Made by a program: the position numbers and the translations under genes. The notes below the pieces were generated by a model, which made no database searches, was not told the origin of the DNA, and worked only from the letters and a program-made list of their open reading frames with translations. Below, piece after piece: positions 1 to 9,414 of a DNA stretch of 44,291 nt. How positions within the stretch are numbered: position 1 is the stretch's first letter; the number at the start of each line of letters is the position of its first letter. Origin of the DNA: Arsenophonus sp046530785 (GTDB lineage: Bacteria > Pseudomonadota > Gammaproteobacteria > Enterobacterales > Enterobacteriaceae). Where the stretch lies: assembly GCA_046530785.1 (NCBI GenBank), contig JBHEQT010000021.1:1-44291 (forward strand). The letters are read 5' to 3'.

Positions 1-1689
1 TACTAAATTAATTTAGTATAAAATATATTATTTTCTCTATTTTAACTGTGTTAAGTGCTTTTAAAAACACGATGGCACTGTAACTTTTCTGCAACTTTGC
101 ATTTATAGATTTTCAAATGTATTTTATGCAAAAAAAATAAAAAGAATATTTTCTAATATCTATTTTTCTGTTATATCGAGAAGAGTTAAGATTCGATCTA
201 TAAAGAATTTTATGTATTTCAATATTATATTGAACTCCATATCCTTAGATAAAGAATTTTTATTCTTCTTCTATTTGATAAGGAATTTTTCTTAACGAAA
301 TATAAATGAATTAGAAGAATTATAATTTTCCGCTAAAGTGGAAAAAGAAGATTAGATTAATAAAGTCTTAATTTCCAATGAAGGGAAAGGATATATTATA
401 TCTATTATCTTATAAGTTTATTGATAAATTAGCGTGTTTATATTTAGTAATCCTAAATTGTTTTATGTAAAAATGATATTCTGTAACTAACCAAATTCCA
501 TGAATATATTACTATTCATTTACAGAGAAACAGTAAATAAAACAATGAGAAATAAACTTAATATTAATTTAATTAAAATAATTTTAGATAGAATACACTT
601 TATTATTAAATTTTTTGCAAAGTATTGATATAATAAAAAATTTTAAATATCATATATGATTTTGATCATCATTAATATATCAAAAAAATTTCTGAGTAAA
701 TAATCTATTTTAATATTTAATTTTACCTGAGTTAACAATTAGTTTCATTAGAAATAATTCATTAAATATTAATTAATTATTTAGTAGTAAAAATATTTTT
801 GATAATCTGTATTTCCATTTGGATGGAATCGTAATTTATACTTTAAATAAGTACTAAAAAGAAAATTTGAGTTTTTATTTAAAAATATTTGTACACAAAA
901 ACGATAAAAATCGTAATCCATTGATCTATCTTTATCTTATAGATAAAATGAAATATAGAAACATATTTATTCCTTATTTAATCATTTATATATATAATCT
1001 TTTTATTAAAAAACTTTTAATATAAAGTAAACATGGTAAATTTTATCTATAATTTAAAATAAAGAAATTTTTTATTAATTATCATTTTTATTTAAATATT
1101 TTCAATGTGAGGAGAAAATTATTTATTACTACCAATATGAGCCACCTAACTATCATTCTTTTATAAAAAATTCCCCAACATAGATGATTTAAGCTGCATT
1201 TACTAAATAAATTCTAATAACCTATGGAATAAGAAACATTTTAGTAGTAGGAGGATGGGGGAGAAAGAATTCTTTTTGTGATTTTATCGATAACATATTT
1301 TCTTTACTATTATTAATTTTTACAATGAAATCAATTATAGAAGATATATTTAGAGATGAAATATATCTTGGATATTTATTGAATGAAATTATTATTTTTG
1401 AGTAGTTTCATTGATTTAATATTTATTCATGTTTATTTTACAATAACCATGAAAATCTCATCTTTAATATATTGATAATCTTATAACTTGTTTTTTGTTA
1501 TTTCATTATATAATTAATGTTTTTAACAACGATATTATTATCTTTTAGTACTTTACTAAGTAAGTATTTTTTAGATATACTTTTTCCTTTTGTTCAATAT
1601 TTTGATTTTTTATAGGAAAAAATAATATTTCAGGAAGTTGGTAGTAAACTCTCTATATAGTCTTCGACTGTTTGGTAAAAGGCGATATT
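1..1689. other. Gene-free AT-rich stretch left of rne
   Basis: No open frame that I can attach to a protein, and no tRNA-like structure, was seen on either strand. Stops are frequent in all frames. In E. coli this side of rne holds the flagellar genes flgK and flgL; I could not align any fragment to them, so a decayed flagellar gene is only a guess from position. A G-rich patch near 1249-1262 stands out from the AT background. A small hairpin with 7-bp arms (1674-1680 and 1688-1694) overlaps the rne stop codon. Confidence 0.6.
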
Positions 1690-4365
1690 TTACCGATTTA
1701 GCTGATTCATTAATTGGTAAGCTTTTTCCTTTTGTTCAATTTTATCAAGAATGTTATTAGAGTCTATTTCCTTAATAGAAAATGTTATTTTTTTATTAAT
1801 TTTCAGTATACTTTTATTTTCTGATAAAATTTTATTTGATTCATTTAATTTAATAGGATAACGAACCCATACCTTACCTGAAGATAATTCAGGAGAAGCA
1901 ACGGCCATTTTCAATGCTACTAATGAATTTTCTTTATGTTCATCACGATAGCGACGACGTCTTTGCCCACTAACACGTAGATGGCGAGGAGATCGTCTTG
2001 ATCTTCTAGGAATGATGCTCTTTTCTCGTTTATTAGTATAATTCCTAGATGTTTTTTGAAATTCAGAATCTTCTGTGCCATACGGTATATTTGTTCTTTT
2101 TTGTTTTTCTACTAATTCAGTTGGTATAATATTTTTAGAAATTAAAAAAGTAGGAACTATTTCTTCTTTGTTTTTAACAGGAAATTTAATATCCAGACAT
2201 TCTTCATTAGAAAGTAGTTTTTGTTTTTCACTTATATTATTTGAAATTAGTTCAGATTGAATTAATTGACGTTTTTGATTCCGAAGAGGAGAGATATCTC
2301 TTTTCCTTATTTCAATCTCTTTTTTCTCTAATTGTTGTATTTTAGCTTTAACCTGAAGACATCGTTTTTCTTCCTGAAAATATCGACTTTCGGTTTTTTG
2401 TTCACGATATTGTTGTTCATTTTCATGTATAGCGATATCTTGAGTGTTATTAGAATAATTTTTCTGATTACGGATTTTAGTTAATTGAAGTTCATCGATA
2501 TCTTCATGATCTTGAAGGCTATCCATATTGTTATTTTGTTTATGACGTTGAGTTAATTGACGATTATTATGTTGTTTATCGTTACTTCTTTTTAATTTTT
2601 TTACTTTTTTCTCAATAGTTTGTTTTAATTCAGTAAATAATTTTTTAAAAAAATAGGTAATTTGATTAAACAAATTTATTAAATGTTTCTTATTTTTTGA
2701 TTTATTATCTTTGCTTGATTTATAGTTAGTAATCTCTGTATTTTTTATGTTTATTTCAGATTGGAGAGAAAAAGAAGAAATAGCAGGTTGTTTGGGTAAC
2801 TTCTTTTCACCATAGATATTTTCTATGAAATTACTTATTTCAGTTTCATGGTATTGTGCAAGATAGTAGCTTAATGCTGAAATTTCTTCACCTTTACGAA
2901 TTCGTTTTACATTAAAATGAGGTGATTGCATCTGATCGTTAGGGACAATAATAACTCGTATATTATATTGACGACGTTCAATTTCATTAACGGTTTGACG
3001 TTTTTCATTCAATAAATAAGAAGCAATTGGTACAGGTACAATAGCATGTACTTCATGAGTATTTTCTTTCAACGCTTCTTCTTCAATTAAACGTAAAATA
3101 GAGAGTGAAAGTGATTTATTGTCACGGATTGTTCCTGTACCACTACAACGAGGACAAACATGATGACTGGATTCACCTAGTGATGAGGTCAAACGTTGCC
3201 GAGATATTTCAAGTAAACCAAATCGTGATATTCGAGTAATTTGTATACGTGCTCGATCTTGACGTACAGATTCACGTAATCTATTTTCAACTTCACGTTG
3301 ATGTCGAATAGGTGTCATATCAATAAAATCGATAACAATTAATCCTCCTAAATCTCGTAATCGTAATTGACGGGCAATTTCATCAACTGCTTCTAAATTT
3401 GTGTTGAATGCTGTTTCTTCAATATCTCCACCACGGGTTGAGCGTGATGAATTTATATCGATAGCAGTTAATGCCTCAGTGGTGTCGATAACCAAAGCAC
3501 CACCAGATGGTAAGCGAACTTCACGTTGAAAAGCAGATTCAATCTGTGACTCGATTTGATAATGACTAAAAAGAGGAACATCTCCTGTATAGTATTTGAT
3601 TTTACTTGTAAAATCACCACGACCAATTGCTTCAATATGATGACGAGCCATTTCGACAATTTTCTCATTATCAATTAGAATTTCACCAATATCAGGGAGT
3701 AAATAATCACGAAATGCCCTTACAATAACGTTACTTTCTTGATGAATAAGGAAAGGTACAGATCGGTTCTCTGCTGCTTTTTTTATTGCTTCCCAATGTT
3801 TTAGACGATATTCTAGATCTTGCTGTAGTGTTTCTGCTGATTTACCTATACCAGCAGTACGAACAATTAATCCCATACCATCTGGTATCTCCAATGAGGA
3901 TAATACTTCTTTCAGCTCTAATCGATCTTCACCTTCAATACGTCGAGATATTCCACCTGAACGAGGGTTATTTGGCATTAAAACAAGATAACTACCAGCT
4001 AAACTAATAAAAGTGGTTAGAGAAGCACCTTTATTTCCTCGTTCTTCTTTATCAACTTGGATAATAACTTCCTGACCTTCTTTTAAAATATCTTTTATGT
4101 TAATGCGACCGTGAGGTTGATAACGACTAGGAAAATATTCACGTGCAATTTCTTTGATAGGAAGAAAACCGTGCTTTTCTGATCCATAATCAACAAATGC
4201 AGCTTCCAGACTAGGTTCTATACGAATAATTTTTCCTTTATAAATATTTGCTTTTTTTTGTTCGTGTCCAGGATTCTCAATATCTAGATCATAAAGACGT
4301 TGCCCGTCAACAAGAGCAACACGCAATTCTTCTTTTTGAGTTGCGTTAATTAACATTCTTTTCAT
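1690..4365 (-). CDS. rne: Ribonuclease E, shortened C-terminal scaffold
   Basis: Endoribonuclease that starts mRNA decay and matures rRNA and tRNA; in E. coli it is the membrane-bound scaffold of the RNA degradosome. The N-terminal half is near-identical in pattern to the E. coli enzyme: MKRMLINATQ start, S1 RNA-binding region (about 35-125), catalytic aspartates in LTAIDINSS and VIDFIDMTP, and the zinc-link CPRCSGTG at about 404. After about residue 530 it becomes Lys/Asn/Gln-rich and poorly conserved. An amphipathic stretch (INLFNQITYFFKKLF) sits where the membrane-anchoring helix is expected. The Arg-rich RNA-binding block (about 787-806) and the enolase-binding motif SPELSSGKVWVRYP (about 824-837) are kept. 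The protein ends at 891 residues against 1061 in E. coli, so the terminal PNPase-binding segment is absent. The start is an ATG at 4365, divergent from rluC. Confidence 0.97.
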   Translation of the reverse strand: MKRMLINATQKEELRVALVDGQRLYDLDIENPGHEQKKANIYKGKIIRIEPSLEAAFVDYGSEKHGFLPIKEIAREYFPSRYQPHGRINIKDILKEGQEVIIQVDKEERGNKGASLTTFISLAGSYLVLMPNNPRSGGISRRIEGEDRLELKEVLSSLEIPDGMGLIVRTAGIGKSAETLQQDLEYRLKHWEAIKKAAENRSVPFLIHQESNVIVRAFRDYLLPDIGEILIDNEKIVEMARHHIEAIGRGDFTSKIKYYTGDVPLFSHYQIESQIESAFQREVRLPSGGALVIDTTEALTAIDINSSRSTRGGDIEETAFNTNLEAVDEIARQLRLRDLGGLIVIDFIDMTPIRHQREVENRLRESVRQDRARIQITRISRFGLLEISRQRLTSSLGESSHHVCPRCSGTGTIRDNKSLSLSILRLIEEEALKENTHEVHAIVPVPIASYLLNEKRQTVNEIERRQYNIRVIIVPNDQMQSPHFNVKRIRKGEEISALSYYLAQYHETEISNFIENIYGEKKLPKQPAISSFSLQSEINIKNTEITNYKSSKDNKSKNKKHLINLFNQITYFFKKLFTELKQTIEKKVKKLKRSNDKQHNNRQLTQRHKQNNNMDSLQDHEDIDELQLTKIRNQKNYSNNTQDIAIHENEQQYREQKTESRYFQEEKRCLQVKAKIQQLEKKEIEIRKRDISPLRNQKRQLIQSELISNNISEKQKLLSNEECLDIKFPVKNKEEIVPTFLISKNIIPTELVEKQKRTNIPYGTEDSEFQKTSRNYTNKREKSIIPRRSRRSPRHLRVSGQRRRRYRDEHKENSLVALKMAVASPELSSGKVWVRYPIKLNESNKILSENKSILKINKKITFSIKEIDSNNILDKIEQKEKAYQLMNQLNR

Positions 4366-4900
4366 TATTAATACTCATTATTCTACTAAGTCAAAAGTTA
4401 CAACTATAATGGTTACTGTTGAACGATATAGTTTCATGACTTTTGCAAAGTTTTAACCTTACGGTTTTCTGTTTTATTGAAATGTAATTTTTCGCTAAAG
4501 CTATTTTTAAATAAAATGCTACATCTTTAAATTACTATTTTCTGAATTTATTTCTTTAATATAGAGTTTAGTAATTCAGTAAACCTTTATTTGAGATTCA
4601 ATAAATATTTGATATTAAAACTATTTTAAACTATTGTTGCGTTTATATCTCATCAAAAAATAAAATTGAGATAGTTCTAAAATTACGCAATTCTTATTTA
4701 AATAAAAATTATGGAAACATTCTATTATTCCATTGCTTATGGGTAGATATCAAGATAACTTTTCTATTTATTGTTTTTATAGAATAAAGTAAAAAGATTC
4801 GTCAAAAGAATTGATAAATTTTAAAAAACTAAAAATTATCATAATATTTAGTTATAATATTTAATAAATTTAAATTTAAATAAAATATTATAATTAAACA
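4366..4900. promoter_or_regulatory. Divergent rne / rluC intergenic region, likely rne leader
   Basis: This 535-bp space separates divergently transcribed rne and rluC and must hold both promoters. In E. coli rne has a long 5' leader (about 360 nt) whose hairpins let RNase E control its own mRNA. Reading the minus strand, AACC-GTAA-GGTT (4455-4466) would form a short hairpin with a GNRA-type tetraloop, and next to it ACTTTGCAAAAGT-like sequence (about 4440-4453) can form a second small hairpin. That this is a surviving autoregulatory leader is an inference from position and these two structures. No convincing -35/-10 pair was assigned. Confidence 0.35.
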
Positions 4901-5848
4901 ATGAAAATAGAAAATCAGATTCAATTTTTTATAATTGATAATAATGAAGCAGGACAACGTATTGATAATTTTTTATTAACTCGTTTAAAAGGCGTTCCTA
5001 AAAGTAGGATTTACCGAATTATTCGAAAAGGTGAAGTAAGAATAAATAAAGCTAGAATCAAACCTGAATATAAAATTCAAGAGGGTGATTTAATTAGAAT
5101 TCCACCTGTTAGGTTAACAGAGAAAAAACAGAATATTATTTCGAATAAATTGGATAAAGTATCCGTACTCAGCGATTGTATGCTTTATGAAGATGAATAT
5201 TTGTTAGTTTTAAATAAACCTTCTGGTATGGCTGTTCATGGTGGTAGTGGGATAAATTTTGGAATTATTGAATCTTTACGAATAATGCGCCCTAAAGAAT
5301 ATTTTTTGGAGCTTGTACATAGGTTAGATCGTGAAACATCAGGTGTTTTGCTAATAGCTAAAACACGATCAGCTCTTAGGATATTACATCAACAGTTCCG
5401 TACGAAACAGATCCAAAAAAAATATATTACTCTTGTGAAAGGGAAATGGCCTTCGTATATTAAAGTTATTCAAACATCTTTATTAAAGAATACTTTACAA
5501 AGTGGCAAACGAATAGTGAAAGTCAGCTGTGATGGTAAATATTCAGAAACTCATTTTAAAATTGAAGAACGTTTTTCTAATGCCACTTTGCTTAAAGTTA
5601 CTCCAATAACAGGACTAACACATCAGATTAGAGTACATACACAATATGTAAAACATCCTATTGCATGTGATAATCGTTATGGTGATCTCGATTTTGATAA
5701 ACAGTTAATTATTACAGGTTTAAAAAGACTTTTTTTACATGCCAGTTCATTAATGTTCATCCATCCGGTAAGTGTGAAGAAATTAACTTTCAATGCTCCT
5801 TTGGATCAGCAACTTAAAAGCTGTTTAAAGATCTTATCTAGGCAATAA
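4901..5848 (+). CDS. rluC: 23S rRNA pseudouridine synthase C
   Basis: Converts uridines 955, 2504 and 2580 of 23S rRNA to pseudouridine (E. coli numbering). The 315-residue product is close to the 319 of E. coli. Residues about 18-75 form the S4-like RNA-binding domain (AGQRIDNFLLTRLKGVPKSR). The catalytic domain follows, with the RluA-family signature HRLDRETSG carrying the catalytic aspartate and the downstream motif THQIRVHTQY. The ATG at 4901 gives the expected N-terminus; no strong ribosome binding site lies before it. In E. coli yceF follows on the opposite strand, and here that place holds a decayed yceF. Confidence 0.97.
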   Translation: MKIENQIQFFIIDNNEAGQRIDNFLLTRLKGVPKSRIYRIIRKGEVRINKARIKPEYKIQEGDLIRIPPVRLTEKKQNIISNKLDKVSVLSDCMLYEDEYLLVLNKPSGMAVHGGSGINFGIIESLRIMRPKEYFLELVHRLDRETSGVLLIAKTRSALRILHQQFRTKQIQKKYITLVKGKWPSYIKVIQTSLLKNTLQSGKRIVKVSCDGKYSETHFKIEERFSNATLLKVTPITGLTHQIRVHTQYVKHPIACDNRYGDLDFDKQLIITGLKRLFLHASSLMFIHPVSVKKLTFNAPLDQQLKSCLKILSRQ

Positions 5849-6303
5849 TTCATAATAATCAACTTAGTAAAAATTATTTTTAATTATAAAAAGATTTTCT
5901 TTTGTATTAAGTAATACTTTTCTTGAGAGTACTGATATCCTATAATCTCGTAACATATTGATTAAATTAATTAAAGGTAATTTTATAAATTATTATTAAT
6001 TTCATCAGACAAGTCTTTTAAAAACTATGATACATAACTTTTTATATAAAAAGAATCTGTGCATTGATGAGTGGTATTTCATAAGATAACTCATTTTTCT
6101 TTTCCACGATTTTAAAAAAAATGGAAGATAAATTAATGAAAAGTTCAAATTTAAAATTTTGTTTTTTAATTTTAATATTAAGTTGAACATAACTTATTCA
6201 TAAATCGAATTTTTTCGAAAGATTACTTCAATTTATTAGTTTCTTTTCATGAGAAAAAGATTTTTATCATTTGATTTTCTAGAATCGAGAGTTAATTCAG
6301 AAT

Positions 6304-6342
6304 CTATTAGTAAATATGAATTACTAATAGTTATTTTTTTAA
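6304..6342 (+). terminator. Hairpin followed by a T-rich tail
   Basis: CTATTAGTAA (6304-6313) pairs perfectly with TTACTAATAG (6321-6330) across a 7-nt loop and is followed by TTATTTTTTT. This has the form of an intrinsic terminator on the plus strand, although the stem has few G-C pairs. It lies inside the decayed yceF region, about 450 bp beyond rluC, so it could end read-through from rluC. It may equally be chance in AT-rich DNA. Confidence 0.35.
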
Positions 6343-6586
6343 TAAGAAAAGAAGTAACAAGAAAGCTTTTGGTTTATTGATTAATAAAATTTAAACTTAT
6401 TTTTTTTATAAGTTGCCGAATAAAAAATTAAATAAAAATTTAATACTAACTTAAAGGTAGTAGTGTATTAATGACATAATATTCAATTAATATAATTGAT
6501 TTAATTAAATATTTAAAATATTTAATGAAATTAAATGAAGTAAAAAGCTTTCAGATTAAATAAATATTAATAACAAATATTTTATG

Positions 6587-6620
6587 AAAAATAAGAAGAG
6601 CTTCCTTTGCTTATTTTTTA
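6587..6620 (+). terminator. A-rich/T-rich inverted repeat, possible weak terminator
   Basis: AAAAATAAG (6587-6595) pairs with CTTATTTTT (6610-6618) around a 14-nt loop that contains GAAGAGCTTC, itself self-complementary. The poly-A left side and poly-T right side give it the look of a bidirectional terminator. It overlaps the presumed start of decayed yceF, so its sequence may simply be a coding relic. Confidence 0.25.
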
Positions 6621-6699
6621 TTACAAAGATATGATGCGAATTTGAATCTTATACAAAATATTTAGTTCTTTTTAATTTTGCACTTCTTAATAAAATTAA

Positions 6700-7153
6700 G
6701 AGCATTTAAATTTTATTTGTTGAACAAACTTTTTATATTGTAATATCAATATTAGTATTTTTTTAATAAATAATCAACATTTAGTTATAATATAAAAAAT
6801 GATTCTGATATCCAAGGAGTTACGTTAAAAATAAATGTTACAAATAAAATTTTTACTACTATCTTCATGTAACTTATTGTTTTAAAATTATTATTAATAA
6901 TAAAAGATTGAATTTTTATTTGGAACAATATAAGTTAATTATTGCTTGATTAATTTTTAAAAATAGATTTCTAGAAATAATTAAAGATGAAATAATCCTT
7001 TCTTTATCAGTGAGAATCTTAATTCGTAATTCTTCACGATCTGAAGATTCTAAAAAAGGATATGGTTTTTTGATTATATCTCCCTCATAGGGAGGGGACT
7101 GGCTAAAAACTAAACTTCATTTTTCTTTATTAGCTAACTTAAAAGAGAACTTA
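6700..7153 (+). pseudogene. yceD: Eroded yceD (DUF177, next to rpmF)
   Basis: yceD directly precedes rpmF in most gammaproteobacteria; its protein has been linked to 23S rRNA synthesis. Here no open frame survives, but three fragments in the right order remain. From 6819 GVTLKINVTNKIFTTIF matches VTLECQRCGKPFTHQVY, with the conserved cysteines lost. From 6968 FLEIIKDEIILSLSV matches LLAMVEDEIILALPV. At 7121-7150 FSLLANLKEN matches the terminal FAVLASLKRK. The reading frame shifts between fragments and in-frame stops occur (for example TGA at 6947 and TAG at 7088). Fragment spacing agrees with a gene of about 520 bp ending just before rpmF. Comparison is with recalled E. coli sequence. Confidence 0.85.
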
Positions 7154-7167
7154 AGGAATAAGATTAA

Positions 7168-7338
7168 ATGGCCGTACAAAAAAATAAACCTACTCGTTCT
7201 AAAAGAGGTATGCGTCGTTCACATGACGCATTGATAACTTCTGAATTATCAATAGATAAAGTTTCTGGTGAAATCCATTTGCGTCATCATTTAACTCAGG
7301 ATGGTTATTATCGTGGTCGTAAATTTATTAATAAATAA
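7168..7338 (+). CDS. rpmF: Ribosomal protein bL32
   Basis: Structural protein of the large ribosomal subunit. The 56-residue product begins MAVQKNKPTRSKRGMRRSHD and ends with DGYYRGRKFINK, matching E. coli bL32 (57 residues) almost throughout; one residue is missing in the middle (ALITSELSIDK). An AAGGA ribosome-binding site lies before the ATG at 7168. It stands alone between decayed yceD and decayed plsX, so the old yceD-rpmF-plsX-fab operon has been interrupted and rpmF may now need its own promoter. I could not assign that promoter. Confidence 0.97.
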   Translation: MAVQKNKPTRSKRGMRRSHDALITSELSIDKVSGEIHLRHHLTQDGYYRGRKFINK

Positions 7339-7364
7339 TTTATTGAGTTTATTATTAAGTGATT

Positions 7365-8400
7365 AATATCTTAGTTAATTTAACATTAGAATTAGACGCG
7401 ATCTTCTAAGATAACGTGTGAGGTCCCTCTCCATATTACTATATCTGCAATGAAAAGACCATCGCATCTAATCGATAGTTAAAATTATTACTGTAGTTTT
7501 AGTATTTCAAAAATTTAAATCTACTTTTAAAGCTCAGCGTGTGCTGAGCTTGAGTTGTTATTTGCAAATTATTCTTTCTGAATATGTGATATTTCAATTA
7601 TATCAATCTATTATGATAAAGTTGTATAAACGAAAAATTTGTCGATATAAGTCCATTTAGAATTAATGAGGTCTATTCAATGTAAAATATGTATTAATAA
7701 AGAAATACTGGATATATTTCTGGAAGTCAGCAAAACTCATATTAAACCACTAAATGGTATTGAAACATCATTTCTGATAACGATTTTTCCAAATAAAATA
7801 AGGTAAAACCATTGTTTTTTATTTAAGAAAATAATGTTAACTGAGTTACAAATTCTAATAGAATTCTACGTAATAGAAGTAATCAATAATATCTGAAGAA
7901 ATTGCTTAATATAAGTATATTACAAGTAGGATTATTAAATAATAGAGATGAAAAGTAAGAAATTAGATAATATTTACGAAAATTCCCTCAATAGTAAAAT
8001 AATACATTCTATAAATTATATTACTTTATTTAGAAGGTAATGAATTTATTGATGGGTAAAGATTGATGTATTTCGTTTGTGACGACTTTCGTTAAATTAT
8101 GGTGGCTTAAAATAATAGAAAGCATAATGGAAAACACGTATTATTAAATTTTACTGTAGGATTTAATTATAGAAAATAAGAACTTATCATGAATAATGAG
8201 ATTAATTGAACTCTAGTTATAAAACTTACCAAAAAATGTTTTGGATACCTGGGATCTTGACCCATATAATAACGCTTTGTTTTAAGAAAAATGTTATTTT
8301 AATCAAAAACTCATAAAACAACAAAACAAAAGAATTTAAAGCTGAAATTAAACAGCAGATTTAAGAGATAGAAAAATAAATTCCTAATAGAATTTCTATT
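7365..8400 (+). pseudogene. plsX: Eroded plsX (acyl-ACP:phosphate acyltransferase)
   Basis: The 1.1-kb space between rpmF and fabH is the size of plsX (356 codons) and still shows its protein in pieces. From 7380 LTLELDAI then a stop, then GPS matches LTLALDVMGGDFGPS. Around 7920-7970 QVGLLNNRDE and LRKIPSI match RVALLNIGEE and LKTIPSI. Around 8030-8100 LEGNEFIDG and FVCDDF match LEANELLTG and LVCDGF. Near 8245-8380 remnants of CLLGLRG and VPQRIA are seen. Many in-frame TAA/TGA codons and frame changes make it non-functional. PlsX makes acyl-phosphate for phospholipid synthesis; E. coli can do without it because PlsB uses acyl-ACP directly. Comparison is with recalled E. coli sequence. Confidence 0.9.
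7530..7551. repeat. Perfect GC-rich hairpin inside decayed plsX
   Basis: AAGCTCAGC (7530-7538) and GCTGAGCTT (7543-7551) form a 9-bp stem with a 4-nt GTGT loop. No T-run follows, so it is a poor intrinsic terminator. Nearby coding remnants (KAQ, compare RAQACVSAG of PlsX) suggest that part of it derives from plsX. Its high G+C content is unusual in this stretch. Confidence 0.4.
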
Positions 8401-8439
8401 CACTTGAATATCTTACTATCAAAGAGTGATTAAAGTAAA

Positions 8440-9393
8440 ATGTATACAAAAATCTTAGGTACTGGTAGTTTTTTACCACTACAGATTCGTACGAATGCTG
8501 ATTTGGAAAAAATGGTAGATACCTCTGATGAATGGATAACTACCCGAACAGGGATTAAAGAACGACGTATTGCAACAGGAGAAGATAATGTATCTACAAT
8601 GGGTGCTAAAGCTGCACAAAAAGCGTTGGCAATAGCAGGTATTGTAGCCAATGAAATTGATTTAATTATTGTAGCAACGACATCTTCTACTCATGCTTTT
8701 CCTAGTGCAGCCTGCCAAATTCAAAAGATACTAGGAATTAAAAACTGTGCCGCATTTGATGTTTCTGCTGCATGTGCTGGCTTTACTCATGCATTAAGTA
8801 TTAGTGATCAATTTATTAAAACAGGGATGATAAAGAAGGCGTTAGTTATTGGTTCTGATGTATTGTCTAGGGTATTAGATCCAAATGATCGTAGTACACT
8901 CATTTTATTTGGTGATGCAGCAGGTGCAATTGTTATCGGATGTTCACAAGAACCAGGGATTTTGTCAACCCATTTGCACGCCAATGGAAATTATTGTGAT
9001 TTATTAACTTTACGCCATCAAGATCATAATAAACGATCAAAGCCAACGTATGTCACAATGTCAGGTAATGAAGTTTTTAAATTTGCAGTGAATGAGTTAG
9101 CTAATATTGTGGATGAAACATTAGAAAAAAATGCGTTAGATAAATCAGAATTAGATTGGTTAGTCCCTCATCAAGCTAATTTAAGAATTATTCAAGCAAC
9201 AGCAAAAAAATTAGCTATGCCAATTGATAAAGTTGTTATTACTCTAGATAGATATGGTAATACTTCAGCAGCTTCAGTACCAACAGCATTTGATGAAGCA
9301 GTCCGAGATGGTCGTATACAGAGAGGACAAATGGTATTATTTGAAGCGTTTGGTGCTGGTTTTACTTGGGGTTCAGCTTTGATTCGTTTTTAA
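8440..9393 (+). CDS. fabH: 3-oxoacyl-ACP synthase III (KAS III)
   Basis: Starts fatty acid synthesis by condensing acetyl-CoA with malonyl-ACP. The 317 residues equal the E. coli length. The catalytic triad is present: cysteine in SAACAGFTHAL (about 112), histidine in WLVPHQANLRI (about 244) and asparagine in YGNTSAASVP (about 274). The glycine-rich C-terminal loop GAGFTWGSALIRF is intact. The ATG at 8440 gives MYTKILGTGSFLP, the usual start. It is first in the surviving fabH-fabD-fabG-acpP-fabF cluster. The upstream plsX is a relic, so a promoter probably lies within that decayed DNA. Confidence 0.98.
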   Translation: MYTKILGTGSFLPLQIRTNADLEKMVDTSDEWITTRTGIKERRIATGEDNVSTMGAKAAQKALAIAGIVANEIDLIIVATTSSTHAFPSAACQIQKILGIKNCAAFDVSAACAGFTHALSISDQFIKTGMIKKALVIGSDVLSRVLDPNDRSTLILFGDAAGAIVIGCSQEPGILSTHLHANGNYCDLLTLRHQDHNKRSKPTYVTMSGNEVFKFAVNELANIVDETLEKNALDKSELDWLVPHQANLRIIQATAKKLAMPIDKVVITLDRYGNTSAASVPTAFDEAVRDGRIQRGQMVLFEAFGAGFTWGSALIRF

Positions 9394-9414
9394 CTTATAT
9401 AAAGGAAAAGTAAA

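Larger units (their letters stand above)
5930..6625 (-). pseudogene. yceF: Eroded yceF (Maf-like nucleotide pyrophosphatase)
   Basis: In E. coli yceF lies between rluC and yceD on the opposite strand, and this space has the right strand, place and length (about 0.6-0.7 kb against 585 bp). Read on the minus strand in shifting frames, fragments of the C-terminal half are visible. At 5939-5980 is LPLINLINMLRDYR, matching the family's LPLIALCQMLRREG-type end. In the short frame 6005-6190 there is SYLMKYHSSMH followed by CIIVFKRL, matching NYVRKEHPLH and GITLFERL. Near 6600 a block resembles the WRRALLEKL start. Frames change and stops intervene, so no functional Maf protein is made. The family removes modified nucleotides (YceF: m7GTP). 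Based on recalled E. coli sequence. Confidence 0.82.
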
